64,000 bases of DNA from Sphingomonas sp. PP-CE-3A-406 (GTDB lineage Bacteria; Pseudomonadota; Alphaproteobacteria; Sphingomonadales; Sphingomonadaceae), in the NCBI RefSeq assembly GCF_003688625.1, contig NZ_RCWY01000002.1, forward strand, positions 434,001-498,000. Direction: 5' to 3'. This document shows positions 8,693 to 17,014 of this stretch, one piece after another. The translations under genes and the position numbers were made by a program. Positions within the stretch are counted from its first letter, which is position 1, and every line of letters starts with the position of its first letter. The notes under the pieces are model-generated. The model was not told the DNA's origin, did no database searches, and saw only the letters and a list, made by a program, of their open reading frames with translations.

Positions 8693-9027
8693 ACTTTCTT
8701 GGGCTTGGGCTTTTTCGGTTTCGGCATCGGCAATTCCGCGGTCGAGATACGCACGAGTTCGGCCAGCCACTCCGCATCGTCCCAGCGATCGGCGTCGACC
8801 AGCAGGCACGGTTTAGCGCCGGGATAGGGCGGCGCTTCGTCGATCGCCCCCGCGAACGCGCGGCCACCCGGAGTCGGCTTCACGAACAGTTGGTCGTCGC
8901 AGATCAGCGCCACCATCCTGCCATCGCAATAAACGCCGTATTCGCCGAACATCGGCTTTGCCGAGACCTCCCCCGCCGCGGCGAGCTGGTCGACGATGAA
9001 CGCGACGGTCTTGCGATCGGATGCCAT
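8689..9027 (-). CDS. TfoX N-terminal domain protein
   Basis: The 112-residue protein is a stand-alone TfoX-N domain: an N-terminal helix, then AKPMFGEYGVYCDGRMVALI, then LFVKPTPGGRAF. The tail is lysine- and proline-rich (PKKPKPKK). In Haemophilus and Vibrio, TfoX controls competence, but the single N-domain proteins common in Alphaproteobacteria have no established role. I chose the ATG at 9027, since MASDRKTVAF is the typical domain beginning. It is divergent from the saccharopine-dehydrogenase-like gene and convergent with the ABC transporter. Confidence 0.87.
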   Translation of the reverse strand: MASDRKTVAFIVDQLAAAGEVSAKPMFGEYGVYCDGRMVALICDDQLFVKPTPGGRAFAGAIDEAPPYPGAKPCLLVDADRWDDAEWLAELVRISTAELPMPKPKKPKPKKV

Positions 9028-9138
9028 CGGGCGATCCTCGCAGATCGGCGCGCTCCTGGCGAGCCGCATGTCGCGATGGCGTTTCGCTTGCGACGGCGCC
9101 CGCACGCGCGCAAAACTGCCACCAGACAGGAGATGGAT

Positions 9139-10296
9139 ATGCGCGACTTCGACATCGTCATCTACGGCGCGACCGGGTTCACCGGCCGGCTCGTGGCGGA
9201 GTATCTCGTCCAGACCTACCCGACCGGCGTTAGATGGGCGATGGCGGGGCGCTCGCTCACGAAGCTGCAGGAGGTCCGCGACCTGATCGGAGCGCCTGCC
9301 GAGACGGCGCTGATCGCTGCCGACTCCGACGATCCCGCCAGCCTCCGCGCGATGGCCGAACGCGCCACCGTGGTCATCTCGACGGTCGGACCGTACCAGC
9401 TGTACGGCTCCAATCTCGTCGCCGCCTGCGCCGCGACCGGCACCGGTTATGTCGACCTGTGCGGCGAGCCCGCATGGATGCGCCACATGATCGACGCACA
9501 TGAAGGCGAAGCCACGCGGACCGGTGCGCGGATCGTGTTCTCCTGCGGGTTCGACTCGATCCCGTTCGATCTCGGCGTGCTGACATTGCAGGATGCGGCA
9601 AAGGCCAAATACGGCATCCCCGCCCCCCGCGTAAAAGGCCGCGTGCGCAAAATGCAGGGGACGTTCTCGGGCGGCACCGCGGCCAGCCTCAAGGCGACGC
9701 TCGCGGCCGCCGCGCGCGGTCCCGGCATCGTCAAGCTGCTGACCAGCCCGTTCGCACTGACGCCTGGCTTTAGCGGACCGCACCAGCCGACCGGGCTGCT
9801 CCCCGAATACGACACGACCCTCTCGGCCTGGGTCGCGCCGTTCGTGATGGCGCCTATCAACACCAAGAACGTCCACCGCACCAATTTCCTGCTCGGCGAG
9901 GCCTATGGCGCGGACTTCGTCTATGACGAAATGATGGTCGCGGGGCTGGGCGATATCGGCAAGGTCGCGGCGGAGGCGATCGCGAAGTTCAATCCATTCT
10001 CGGGCGACAAGGGGCCGAAGCCAGGTGAAGGACCATCGAAGGAAGAGCGCGACGCCGGGCATTACGACCTGTTGTTCGCCGGCATCATGCCAGGCGGCGA
10101 ACGGATCGACGCGGTCGTCACAGGCGACCGCGATCCCGGCTATGGCTCGACCAGCAAGATGATCGCCGAGGCGGCGTTGTGCCTCGTTCAGGACGTGGAG
10201 GGCGATGGCGGGATCTGGACACCGGGTGCGCTGATGGGGGCGAAGTTGCGCGATCGGCTGGTGGCGAAGGCGGGGCTTACTTTCACGGTCGGGTGA
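9139..10296 (+). CDS. saccharopine dehydrogenase NADP-binding family oxidoreductase
   Basis: The 385-residue protein opens with a Rossmann fold, IVIYGATGFTGRLVAEYL, typical of the saccharopine dehydrogenase-like or trans-acting enoyl reductase group. STVGPYQLYGSNLVAACA and DLCGEPAWMRHMID follow, both conserved in that group. The probable substrate is a lipid or polyketide intermediate rather than saccharopine, as for mycobacterial relatives; this is inference. I chose the ATG at 9139 (MRDFD), which lies seven bases after GGAG; an ATG two codons earlier is too close to it. It ends immediately beside the stop of the convergent small membrane protein gene. Confidence 0.86.
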   Translation: MRDFDIVIYGATGFTGRLVAEYLVQTYPTGVRWAMAGRSLTKLQEVRDLIGAPAETALIAADSDDPASLRAMAERATVVISTVGPYQLYGSNLVAACAATGTGYVDLCGEPAWMRHMIDAHEGEATRTGARIVFSCGFDSIPFDLGVLTLQDAAKAKYGIPAPRVKGRVRKMQGTFSGGTAASLKATLAAAARGPGIVKLLTSPFALTPGFSGPHQPTGLLPEYDTTLSAWVAPFVMAPINTKNVHRTNFLLGEAYGADFVYDEMMVAGLGDIGKVAAEAIAKFNPFSGDKGPKPGEGPSKEERDAGHYDLLFAGIMPGGERIDAVVTGDRDPGYGSTSKMIAEAALCLVQDVEGDGGIWTPGALMGAKLRDRLVAKAGLTFTVG

Positions 10297-10596
10297 TCAA
10301 CCGCGGAAGAACCGCGTGGCGATCCAGGCGATCAGCACCGACACGATGATGGCGATCGGTACGGCGAGACGTCGGCGTCGCTCGATCGCAGCATAATGCG
10401 CGTCGAGATCGAAATAAAAGCGGCCTGGTGCGGTTTCGCGGACGATGCCGTTGGCGCGCAGCCGATCGAACGCCGCCTGCTCCCGAGCATCACGAGGTTG
10501 GAACGCGATCGCATCGTCAGGTCCGATCGCGTGTCGCGCCAGAAACAGCGCCGGGATGACGCCGCGGATCCGATGCGGACGCAACGCCATCGGCAT
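10297..10596 (-). CDS. small DNA-binding-like protein with C-terminal membrane anchor (copy B)
   Basis: The roughly 99-residue protein has a soluble part ending GRFYFDLDAHYAAIERRRR and a C-terminal hydrophobic segment (LAVPIAIIVSVLIAWIATRF). The soluble part, with FDRLRANGIVRE followed by a short hairpin, looks like a degenerate winged-helix. It resembles its upstream neighbour (copy A) in the pattern F-AR-A---D-AI, LR--G-IV, GR--D and an Arg-rich membrane boundary, so the two are tandem paralogues. The start is uncertain between the ATGs at 10596 and 10590. I do not recognise a named family, and function is unknown. Confidence 0.7.
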   Translation of the reverse strand: MPMALRPHRIRGVIPALFLARHAIGPDDAIAFQPRDAREQAAFDRLRANGIVRETAPGRFYFDLDAHYAAIERRRRLAVPIAIIVSVLIAWIATRFFRG

Positions 10597-10627
10597 GCCG
10601 GATGGGCTCGGATTTACCGGCAAGAGC

Positions 10628-10924
10628 TTATTCGGCAAGCGCGAAGACCGTCGCCGCCGCCGCAACGCTTGCAGCGACGCCCGATACGCCGACGATCGCT
10701 GCGGCTCGAAGTCGTACCGAAGCGCGAAATGCGCCAAGTTTGCGGGCGTCGAGATGGTAACGCCCGACCCCGTCGTCGACGATCGCGCCATAGACTCGAA
10801 GTTGGCGAAATATCCGCGCGTCGTTCGCGACATAGGGGATCGCACGATCAGCCGACGTGGCCCGTGCCGCAACGAAATCCTTGACGATCCGTCGACGCGA
10901 TCGGCCTAGTATAAGTCCCCGCAT
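10628..10924 (-). CDS. small DNA-binding-like protein with C-terminal membrane anchor (copy A)
   Basis: The 98-residue protein begins MRGLILGRSRRRIVKDF, has a middle segment with FRQLRVYGAIVDDGVGRYHL, and ends in an alanine/valine-rich hydrophobic segment (about residues 72-97). The ATG at 10924 follows a GGGGAGAG ribosome binding site. Length, order and several residues match copy B, which starts about 30 bases downstream on the same strand. They probably form a two-gene transcript running away from the RNase R gene. No known family is recognised. The basic N-terminus and predicted single span suggest a small inner membrane protein. Confidence 0.72.
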   Translation of the reverse strand: MRGLILGRSRRRIVKDFVAARATSADRAIPYVANDARIFRQLRVYGAIVDDGVGRYHLDARKLGAFRASVRLRAAAIVGVSGVAASVAAAATVFALAE

Positions 10925-10973
10925 ACTCTCCCCCCGCGCCGATCTCGCATAACGCGGAGGGTTTGCGCAAATC

Positions 10974-13205
10974 CTAACGTCGCTTGCCTTGGTGGCGGAT
11001 GTTCGCCGGGCGACCACGCCGCTTGATCTCGCGCACCGGTTTGCGTCCGCCCCGTGGGGGCTGTGCGGCCCCCTTTCCCTCGGGCATCTCGAAGCGGAGG
11101 GCACCCGACACCGGGTTCGCCTCTGCCAGCCGCAGCTCCAGTGTCTGCCCCTGCGCGAAGACATCGCCGCTATGCTCGCCGGTCAGCGTCCGCGCGCCCT
11201 CGTCGAAGCGGAAATATTCGCCGCCGAGATCACGCACCGGCATCAGGCCGTCGCCACCGATCCCCTCGACCGTCGCGAAGAAGCCGAAATTGGTCACGCC
11301 GGTGATCCGCACGTCCATCACCTGGCCGACGCGCTCCGACAGGAACGCCGCGACATAGCGATCGGTGGTATCGCGCTCCGCCTCCATCGCGCGGCGCTCC
11401 AGCCGGCTGATGATCTCGCCGACCGACTCCATGTTGGCCGCATCGTCCGCCGGCAGTCCGCCCTCGCCCAGCCCATAGGCAGAGACCAGCGAGCGGTGGA
11501 CGATCAGATCGGCATAGCGCCGGATCGGCGAGGTGAAATGCGCGTAGCTGCCGAGACTGAGGCCGAAATGCCCGTGATTGCCGGGCGCGTAATAGGCCTG
11601 GGTCTGGGTGCGGAGGATCTGCTCCATCACCTGCGGCCGGAAATCCGCGTCGCCGATCCGCTCGATGATATGGTTAAACGTCGCCGGCCGCACGACCTGC
11701 CCGAGCGCGAACGGCACGTCGAACGTCTCCAGATACTCCTTGAGCGCCGCCAGTTTCTCGCGGCTCGGCGGCTCGTGGATGCGGTACATGACCGGCGCCT
11801 TCTTCGCCTCCAGCGCCTTGGCGGCGGCGACATTGGCGGCGATCATGTAATCCTCGATCAGCCGGTGCGCATCGAGCCGTTCGCGCGGCGACACCGACAT
11901 GATCCGTCCCTGCTCGTCGAGCACCACGCGACGCTCCGGCAAATCGAGATCGAGCGGCGCCCGCGCATCCCGCGCCTTGGCCAGCGCATGCCAGCAGGCC
12001 CAGAGCGGCTGCAATACGCTCAGCATATCGCCGCGGTCGTCCACCACCGACGATGCGCCGTCGATGATCGCCTGCGCCTCCTCATACGCCAGGTTCGCCG
12101 CGATCCGCACCACCGCGCGCGTAAAGCGCCACGACTTGAGCGAGCCATCCTTGCCGATCCGCAAATGGCACGCGAGCGCGGCACGGTCGGCACCTTCCTT
12201 CAGCGAACACACCTCCGCCGACAGGATCTCGGGCAGCATCGGCACGACGCGGTCGGGGAAATACACCGAGTTCCCGCGCCGCCGCGCCTCGCGGTCGACC
12301 TCGGACTTCGGCCGCACGTAAAAGCTGACATCGGCGATCGCGACGATCGCCTTCCAGCCGCCGGCGTTGGAGGGATCGTCATCCGCCTCCGCCCACACCG
12401 CATCGTCGTGATCGCGCGCATCCTCAGGATCGATCGCGACGATCGGCAGGTCGCGCAGATCCTCACGCCCCTCACCCAACGGCAGCTTCGACACCCGCTC
12501 CGCCTCGTCGAGCGCCTCCTGCGAGAAGACGTCCGGAATGCCGAGCTTGTGGATCGCGATCAGCGAGAAACTCCGCGCCGCAAACGGATCGCCGAGCTTC
12601 GACACCACACGTGCGGCAATCTTCGGCGGCTTGCCCGCGAGTTCCGCCAACACCAGATCGCCCGGCGCCGCGCCGCCTGCGTCCGCGACCGCGAACTCAC
12701 GCCGCTCGCGCTTGTCGACGCCCGTCAGCCAGAGCCGCCCGGCCTCTTCGCGCAACACGCCCAGGACCTGCTCGGACGCCGGCGCGAGCACCTTCATCGG
12801 ATGCGCTATCCAGCCATTCCCGGCCTCCTCGGTGCGCGCGAGGATCCGCTCGCCAACGCCCAGTGCCCCGCGTTTCCGTTCGCGCACGCGTAGACGCGGC
12901 GGCGGCACGCCCTCCGCCTCCCAGCGCTCCGGGACCGCCCAGACGTTGCCGCCGTCATCGACATCGGCGATCCGCAGCACCGTCACCTTCGGGATGCCGC
13001 CCATCTTGTGAAAGGCCCGACCGGGCGCGCTGTCGATCAGGCCTTCGTCGGCCATGTCCTTCAACAGCGCTTTGAGCCCGATCTTGTCCTGCGCGCTGAG
13101 CCCGAAGCCCTTGGCGATCTCGCGTTTGCCCGCGGGCACGTCGGACGTGGCGATGAAGTCGAGGATCTGCTCGCGCGTCGGAAGACCGGCTTTTGGTTTG
13201 TACAT
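10974..13205 (-). CDS. rnr: ribonuclease R
   Basis: The 743-residue 3'-to-5' exoribonuclease belongs to the RNB family and degrades structured RNA. An N-terminal winged-helix region (REQILDFIATSD) precedes cold-shock domains. The RNB catalytic domain has VAIDPEDARDHDDAVWAE, with the metal-binding aspartates, and SYAHFTSPIRRYADLIVHR. A C-terminal S1 domain (GQVMDVRITGVTNFGFFATVE) and a basic tail (RPANIRHQGKRR) follow. Length and order are normal for RNase R rather than RNase II. The ATG at 13205 (MYKPKAGLP) is preferred; no strong ribosome binding site is visible. It is followed after about 50 bases by the small paralogous pair. Confidence 0.95.
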   Translation of the reverse strand: MYKPKAGLPTREQILDFIATSDVPAGKREIAKGFGLSAQDKIGLKALLKDMADEGLIDSAPGRAFHKMGGIPKVTVLRIADVDDGGNVWAVPERWEAEGVPPPRLRVRERKRGALGVGERILARTEEAGNGWIAHPMKVLAPASEQVLGVLREEAGRLWLTGVDKRERREFAVADAGGAAPGDLVLAELAGKPPKIAARVVSKLGDPFAARSFSLIAIHKLGIPDVFSQEALDEAERVSKLPLGEGREDLRDLPIVAIDPEDARDHDDAVWAEADDDPSNAGGWKAIVAIADVSFYVRPKSEVDREARRRGNSVYFPDRVVPMLPEILSAEVCSLKEGADRAALACHLRIGKDGSLKSWRFTRAVVRIAANLAYEEAQAIIDGASSVVDDRGDMLSVLQPLWACWHALAKARDARAPLDLDLPERRVVLDEQGRIMSVSPRERLDAHRLIEDYMIAANVAAAKALEAKKAPVMYRIHEPPSREKLAALKEYLETFDVPFALGQVVRPATFNHIIERIGDADFRPQVMEQILRTQTQAYYAPGNHGHFGLSLGSYAHFTSPIRRYADLIVHRSLVSAYGLGEGGLPADDAANMESVGEIISRLERRAMEAERDTTDRYVAAFLSERVGQVMDVRITGVTNFGFFATVEGIGGDGLMPVRDLGGEYFRFDEGARTLTGEHSGDVFAQGQTLELRLAEANPVSGALRFEMPEGKGAAQPPRGGRKPVREIKRRGRPANIRHQGKRR

Positions 13206-13490
13206 GGCACAGAGATAAGCACGCCGGCCCGTTCCGTCACCCCGCAACCGGTCGCCCCGGAGTCCTCATTTCGCGCCGACCCTGGCGGAGCAGGCGCGAC
13301 GGCCAAACAGCCAGGCCAGAGACATATCCCCAATTGGGTATGCAGACGTCTGCTGCGAGTCTGATGAGAATGGCTTGAGTACGAAGACCGACTGCCATTC
13401 ATTTGAGCAATAGGTATGCCTAAGGGCGTTTATCGCTTGCAACGCATCCGGATCGGCATAGTCTGTGAGAAACACATAAGGAGAGAGATC

Positions 13491-13760
13491 ATGGCAACGT
13501 CCCTGAAGCTCGAGGCGGATCCCGAGGACAAAAACCTCGTCATCCTGCAGAGCCTGATCTGCCTGTTGCGCGAGAAGAACGTCCTTTCGCGCGCGGATAT
13601 CGAAGAGCTGTGCGACAAGGTCCAGGCGCGGGTCGCCAATCACGACAGCGATCCGCTACCCTGCCAGATGGATGGAGCGCGCGCCGCAGCGACCGAAGTC
13701 GCGCAGATCGGCGACTATATCGGCCGCAAATACGGCGGGAAGCATCGGCGTTCGCTCTAG
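13491..13760 (+). CDS. hypothetical protein, 89 residues
   Basis: This soluble, mostly helical protein begins MATSLKLEADPEDKNLVILQ and includes LICLLREKNVLSRADIEELC and a basic C-terminus (GRKYGGKHRRSL). The start ATG at 13491 follows a strong AAGGAGAG ribosome binding site, which argues that it is a real gene and sets the start. It stands alone between RNase R and the SPOR gene, transcribed opposite to both. No family is recognised. The pattern of a leucine-rich helix followed by an acidic helix could be a protein-interaction module, but that is speculation. Confidence 0.75.
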   Translation: MATSLKLEADPEDKNLVILQSLICLLREKNVLSRADIEELCDKVQARVANHDSDPLPCQMDGARAAATEVAQIGDYIGRKYGGKHRRSL

Positions 13761-13990
13761 ATCTTAGAGGGCGAAGATCGGTCATTGCATCGTGCGTAGG
13801 GTGCACTTGAAAAGGCCGGCGGTTAGAGATCGGCATGCATAGTCGTAAGCGGCTGCACCGAAGCACACGATAGACGATGCATAGGTTGTAGCGCGACGAA
13901 AGCCGTAGCCGTCGACGCTTGTTTCAGCGCGACAAAGACAAGAACCCATTTCGCATCGGTCCGCGCTTCCTTGTTCGCTCGCAAAAGCGT

Positions 13991-14022
13991 GAGCCCAGTC
14001 TGGTCCCCGCCTTTGCGGGGAA
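13991..14022. repeat. Single arm of the CCCGC-TTTGCGGG palindromic repeat
   Basis: The arm CCCAGTCTGG-TCCCCGCCTTTGCGGGGA forms one hairpin. Related arms occur at 48242-48282 and, as a pair, at 16719-16812. Confidence 0.65.
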
Positions 14023-14074
14023 CCATGCTTACGTCGCCTTCAGGCGTACACATCCACATCGAACCAATCCGGCA

Positions 14075-14093
14075 TGACAGACATATTCTGTCA
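14075..14093. promoter_or_regulatory. 19-base inverted repeat, operator-like
   Basis: TGACAGA and TCTGTCA form perfect 7-base arms around CATAT. Symmetry and size suit a dimeric regulator, yet the site lies between the 3' ends of two convergent genes, so its target is unclear. Confidence 0.3.
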
Positions 14094-14137
14094 AATCATC
14101 CAACGTCGGCTTGATTAGGTCATTTCACCGTCACCAA

Positions 14138-14156
14138 CCGGGCGGCTCCCGCCCGG
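14138..14156 (-). terminator. GC-rich hairpin downstream of the argS-SPOR pair
   Basis: CCGGGCGG and CCGCCCGG form a perfect 8-bp stem with a three-base loop, 14 bases after the SPOR stop codon. No T-tract follows, so it may be a stabilising 3' hairpin or a weak terminator. Confidence 0.4.
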
Positions 14157-14169
14157 CTAGCCATCATAC

Positions 14170-14889
14170 TCAGCTCGCGACGAAGCACGTCTCGCCCGCG
14201 ACGCGCAACCGGCCGCAGATATCCGCCGCCTGATTCGCGCTGCCCGCATTCACCCGCAGGCGATACAGCGTGCGGCCACCCGTCGCGACCGGCTGGACCG
14301 ACTTACCCAGGGCACCGACATATGCAAACCGCTTCGAGAAGTTCGTCCAGGCCGCGTTGGCGACCGCCTCGCTTGGATACGCGCCGAGCTGGACCAGCGA
14401 ACCGCCGGTAGCCGCGCCAGCGCCACTCGGCTTCGACGCTGACAGCGGTGCCGTGGCGACCAGCCGCCCCCCCGATGCAGGAACCTGTGCGACCGCGTTG
14501 CGACCCGCTGCGTCGTCCGCCTTGGCAGCGACAGCGCGCTTGCCGGCGACCGGTGTTTCGGGGACGCCGCGCAGATCGATCGCGCCGTTGCCCGACTTGC
14601 CAGCGCTGGTCGCGATCGCCGAGTCGCCCTCGCCCTTGACCTTCAGGCCGCCGGCGTCGTCCGGCTTGACCTTGTAGTCGCCTTCCTGCGCGGCGATCAG
14701 CTGACCATCGCCGGTCGGCGCGCGCTGTTGCAGCTTGTAGATTCCGAAGATGATTGCGGCGAGCACCGCCAGGCCGAGCACGACCAGCGCGATCACGCGG
14801 CCGATGCCCACCGTGTCCTGCTCGTCCGGCTCGACGGTTTCGAGCCAGGGGAGCCGGTCTTCCTCGCGCAGATCCATGTCTTCGGCCAT
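14170..14889 (-). CDS. SPOR domain-containing membrane protein
   Basis: The 239-residue protein has a short acidic cytoplasmic N-terminus, one membrane span (about residues 30-50, VIALVVLGLAVLAAIIFGIY), a long low-complexity periplasmic linker, and a C-terminal SPOR domain (VQLGAYPSEAVANAAW to the last Cys). SPOR domains bind denuded glycan at the division septum, so this is a probable divisome-associated protein. The start ATG at 14889 overlaps the argS stop by one base, indicating translational coupling. argS followed by a SPOR gene is a conserved alphaproteobacterial pair. The usual next gene, nagZ, is not present here. Confidence 0.9.
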   Translation of the reverse strand: MAEDMDLREEDRLPWLETVEPDEQDTVGIGRVIALVVLGLAVLAAIIFGIYKLQQRAPTGDGQLIAAQEGDYKVKPDDAGGLKVKGEGDSAIATSAGKSGNGAIDLRGVPETPVAGKRAVAAKADDAAGRNAVAQVPASGGRLVATAPLSASKPSGAGAATGGSLVQLGAYPSEAVANAAWTNFSKRFAYVGALGKSVQPVATGGRTLYRLRVNAGSANQAADICGRLRVAGETCFVAS

Positions 14890-16613
14890 CACTTCATCTC
14901 CGAAACCGCTTCGACACCCATGATGGCGAGGCCGTTATGAATAATCTGCCCTATAGCGGACGCCAAGAAAAGCCGTGCCGCGGTCGCCTGTGGATCCTCG
15001 ACCACCAGGAAGCGGCGATCGGGACGGTCGTTTCCGACATTCCATAGCGCGTGGAACGCTGCCGCCAAGTCGTAGAGATAAAACGCAATTCTGTGTGGTT
15101 CGCGCGCGGTCGAGGCGATCTCGACGAGCCGCGGAAACTGCGCTGCAAGCTGTACGAGAGCAAGTTCGTCCGTATCAAGCCGGGACAAATCCGCAGAAAT
15201 AGGTGTGATTCCCGCCTCTTCCGCACGCCGATGCAGCGATGCGATACGAGCATGCGCGTACTGGACGTAGAAAACCGGGTTGTCCTTCGACGCCTCGACC
15301 ACCTTGGCGAAGTCGAAATCCATCTGCGCATCCGACCGCCGCGTCAGCATCGTGAAGCGCACGACATCCTTGCCGACCTCGCGCACGACATCCGCCAGCG
15401 TGACGAAATTGCCCGACCGCTTAGACATCTTGACCGGCTCGCCGTTGCGCAGGAGCCGGACCATCTGGACGAGCTTGACGTCAAACCGCGTCTTGCCGCC
15501 GGTCAGCGCCGCCACTGCCGCGACGATCCGCTTGACTGTGCCGCCATGATCCGCGCCCCAGATGTCGATGAGCTGATCGGCGCTCTGGCTCTTCTGGAAA
15601 TGATAGGCGAGATCGGCGCCGAAATAGGTCCACGACCCGTTCGACTTTTTGATCGGGCGATCCTGGTCGTCGCCGAACTGCGACGAGCGGAACAGCGGCA
15701 GCTCGACCGGCTCCCAATCGTCGGGCGTCTCGCCCTTCGGCGCTTCGAGCACGCCGTCATAGACCAGATCGCGCGACCGCAATTCCGCCTCGGCTGCCTC
15801 AGGCTTCTTCGCAGCCTGAAGTTCGGCCTCCGACGCGAACACCTCGTGCTCGATCCCGAGCAAGGCCAGATCGGCACGGATCATCACCATCATCGCGGCG
15901 ACTGCCTGCGTGCGGAAGATGACCAGCCATTCGCTCTCGGGCGCGCCGACATAGCGGTCGCCGAACTCCTTCGCGAGCGACTGGCCGACGGGGACGAGAT
16001 AGTCGCCGGGGTACAGCCCCTCGGGGATCTCGACGGTTTCGCCGAGCGCCTCGCGGTAGCGGAGGTGGACCGAGCGCGCGAGCACGTCGACCTGACCACC
16101 GGCATCGTTGACGTAATATTCGCGGATCACCTTGTGGCCGGCGAATTCGAGCAGGCTGGCGAGCGCATCGCCGACGACCGCACCGCGGCAATGCCCCATG
16201 TGCATCGGACCGGTCGGGTTTGCCGAGACATACTCGATGTTGACGGTGATCCCGTCGCCCTGCTTCGACCGGCCGTAGTCGGCGCCCGCCTCGGGGATCG
16301 CGGCCAGTTCGGCGCGCCAGGCGTCGTCCGTGAGCTTCATGTTGATGAAGCCCGGTCCCGCGACGCTCGCCGAGGCGACGTCCTCGAGCTTCGACAGTTC
16401 GACGACCAGCGCATCGGCGAGCACGCGAGGATTGGTCTTGGCGGGCTTGGCCAGAACCATCGCAGCGTTGGTTGCGAGATCGCCGTGGCTCGTGTCGCGC
16501 GGCGGCTCGACCGTGACGTTCTTGCGGTCGAGCCCAGCCGGCAGCGTTCCCGCGTCGGTCAGGGTGTCGAGCGCCGCATCGATATGCGCGGCGAAACGGG
16601 TGTAGAGCGTCAT
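14889..16613 (-). CDS. argS: arginine--tRNA ligase
   Basis: The 574-residue class I synthetase charges tRNA-Arg with arginine. It has the Arg-specific N-terminal domain (about residues 1-110). The HIGH-like motif appears as SANPTGPMHMGHCRGA, and the KMSKS-like loop as KMSKRSGNFV. A DALR anticodon-binding domain follows at the C-terminus, with VQYAHARIASLHRR. The length is normal. The stop overlaps the SPOR gene start. Upstream lies a 400-base repeat-rich gap rather than dgt, which usually precedes argS in this group. Confidence 0.96.
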   Translation of the reverse strand: MTLYTRFAAHIDAALDTLTDAGTLPAGLDRKNVTVEPPRDTSHGDLATNAAMVLAKPAKTNPRVLADALVVELSKLEDVASASVAGPGFINMKLTDDAWRAELAAIPEAGADYGRSKQGDGITVNIEYVSANPTGPMHMGHCRGAVVGDALASLLEFAGHKVIREYYVNDAGGQVDVLARSVHLRYREALGETVEIPEGLYPGDYLVPVGQSLAKEFGDRYVGAPESEWLVIFRTQAVAAMMVMIRADLALLGIEHEVFASEAELQAAKKPEAAEAELRSRDLVYDGVLEAPKGETPDDWEPVELPLFRSSQFGDDQDRPIKKSNGSWTYFGADLAYHFQKSQSADQLIDIWGADHGGTVKRIVAAVAALTGGKTRFDVKLVQMVRLLRNGEPVKMSKRSGNFVTLADVVREVGKDVVRFTMLTRRSDAQMDFDFAKVVEASKDNPVFYVQYAHARIASLHRRAEEAGITPISADLSRLDTDELALVQLAAQFPRLVEIASTAREPHRIAFYLYDLAAAFHALWNVGNDRPDRRFLVVEDPQATAARLFLASAIGQIIHNGLAIMGVEAVSEMK

Positions 16614-16718
16614 GGCAGTCCCGGTACGTCAAGGAAACGCGCGCTCTAGACCATCGCGGCTTTGCGCTCAATTTTAATCCCGCCGGGGGGCGGCGTGATA
16701 CGTGTCGACCAGTCTCAC

Positions 16719-16812
16719 CGTCATTCCCGCGAAGGCGGGAACCCATACTGGCTGGCCGTGCGAGGTGTAGCTGCCGTCCGAGAATATGGGTCCCCGCCTC
16801 CGCGGGGATGAC
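16719..16812. repeat. Inverted pair of CATTCCCGCGAAGGCGGGAA palindromes
   Basis: The left arm GTCATTCCCGCGAAGGCGGG is mirrored by a right arm ending CCCCGCCTCCGCGGGGATGAC, about 45 bases apart. This type is common between genes in sphingomonads. Single arms of the same kind lie at 13991-14022 and 48242-48282. Confidence 0.8.
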
Positions 16813-16847
16813 AGATAGGATGAGGCACATTTTTAGGCGACCACCCC

Positions 16848-16931
16848 CGTCATCCTGACGAAAGTCAGGACCCAGGGTTAAAAGGGGCGACGTAGTAGTG
16901 CTCTGGGTCCTGACTTTCGTCAGGATGACGG
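16848..16931. repeat. Inverted pair of CATCCTGACGAAAGTCAGGA palindromes
   Basis: CGTCATCCTGACGAAAGTCA at the left is repeated as the reverse complement at the right, separated by about 30 bases. Each arm is a hairpin and the two arms also pair with each other. A second, partly diverged copy lies at 61032-61111. Confidence 0.82.
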
Positions 16932-17014
16932 ACTTGGTGAAGGTTGCGGCTCTTCCGGTAAAGAAGCGCGGGCGAGCGGCGACTCGGTCGGGCGCATCTA
17001 CAGCCCCCCAACAC

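Larger units (their letters stand above)
13761..14169. other. 409-base gap with repeats and no gene
   Basis: I see no credible coding frame here. The stretch contains a single palindromic repeat arm (13991-14022), a 19-base inverted repeat (14075-14093) and a GC-rich hairpin beside the SPOR gene stop (14138-14156). An untranslated small RNA is possible but not shown. Confidence 0.5.
16614..17014. other. 401-base gap made largely of two paired palindromic repeats
   Basis: No gene is seen. The gap between argS and the DUF1501 gene holds two different inverted-pair elements (16719-16812 and 16848-16931). The argS promoter should lie in the first hundred bases, but I cannot point to boxes. Confidence 0.6.

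Noticed and set aside
8689..9027. Assigning TfoX-type competence control
   Set aside because: Only the N-terminal domain is present and there is no competence gene nearby.
11000..12893. 634-codon plus-strand frame opposite RNase R
   Set aside because: Arg/His/Pro-rich shadow frame typical of high GC DNA; RNase R motifs are all on the minus strand.
15051..16649. 532-codon plus-strand frame opposite argS
   Set aside because: No domain or signal; it is the antisense image of a clear arginyl-tRNA synthetase.
16719..16931. CRISPR-like repetition
   Set aside because: The repeats are inverted pairs of hairpins, not direct repeats with spacers of constant length, and no cas genes are present.
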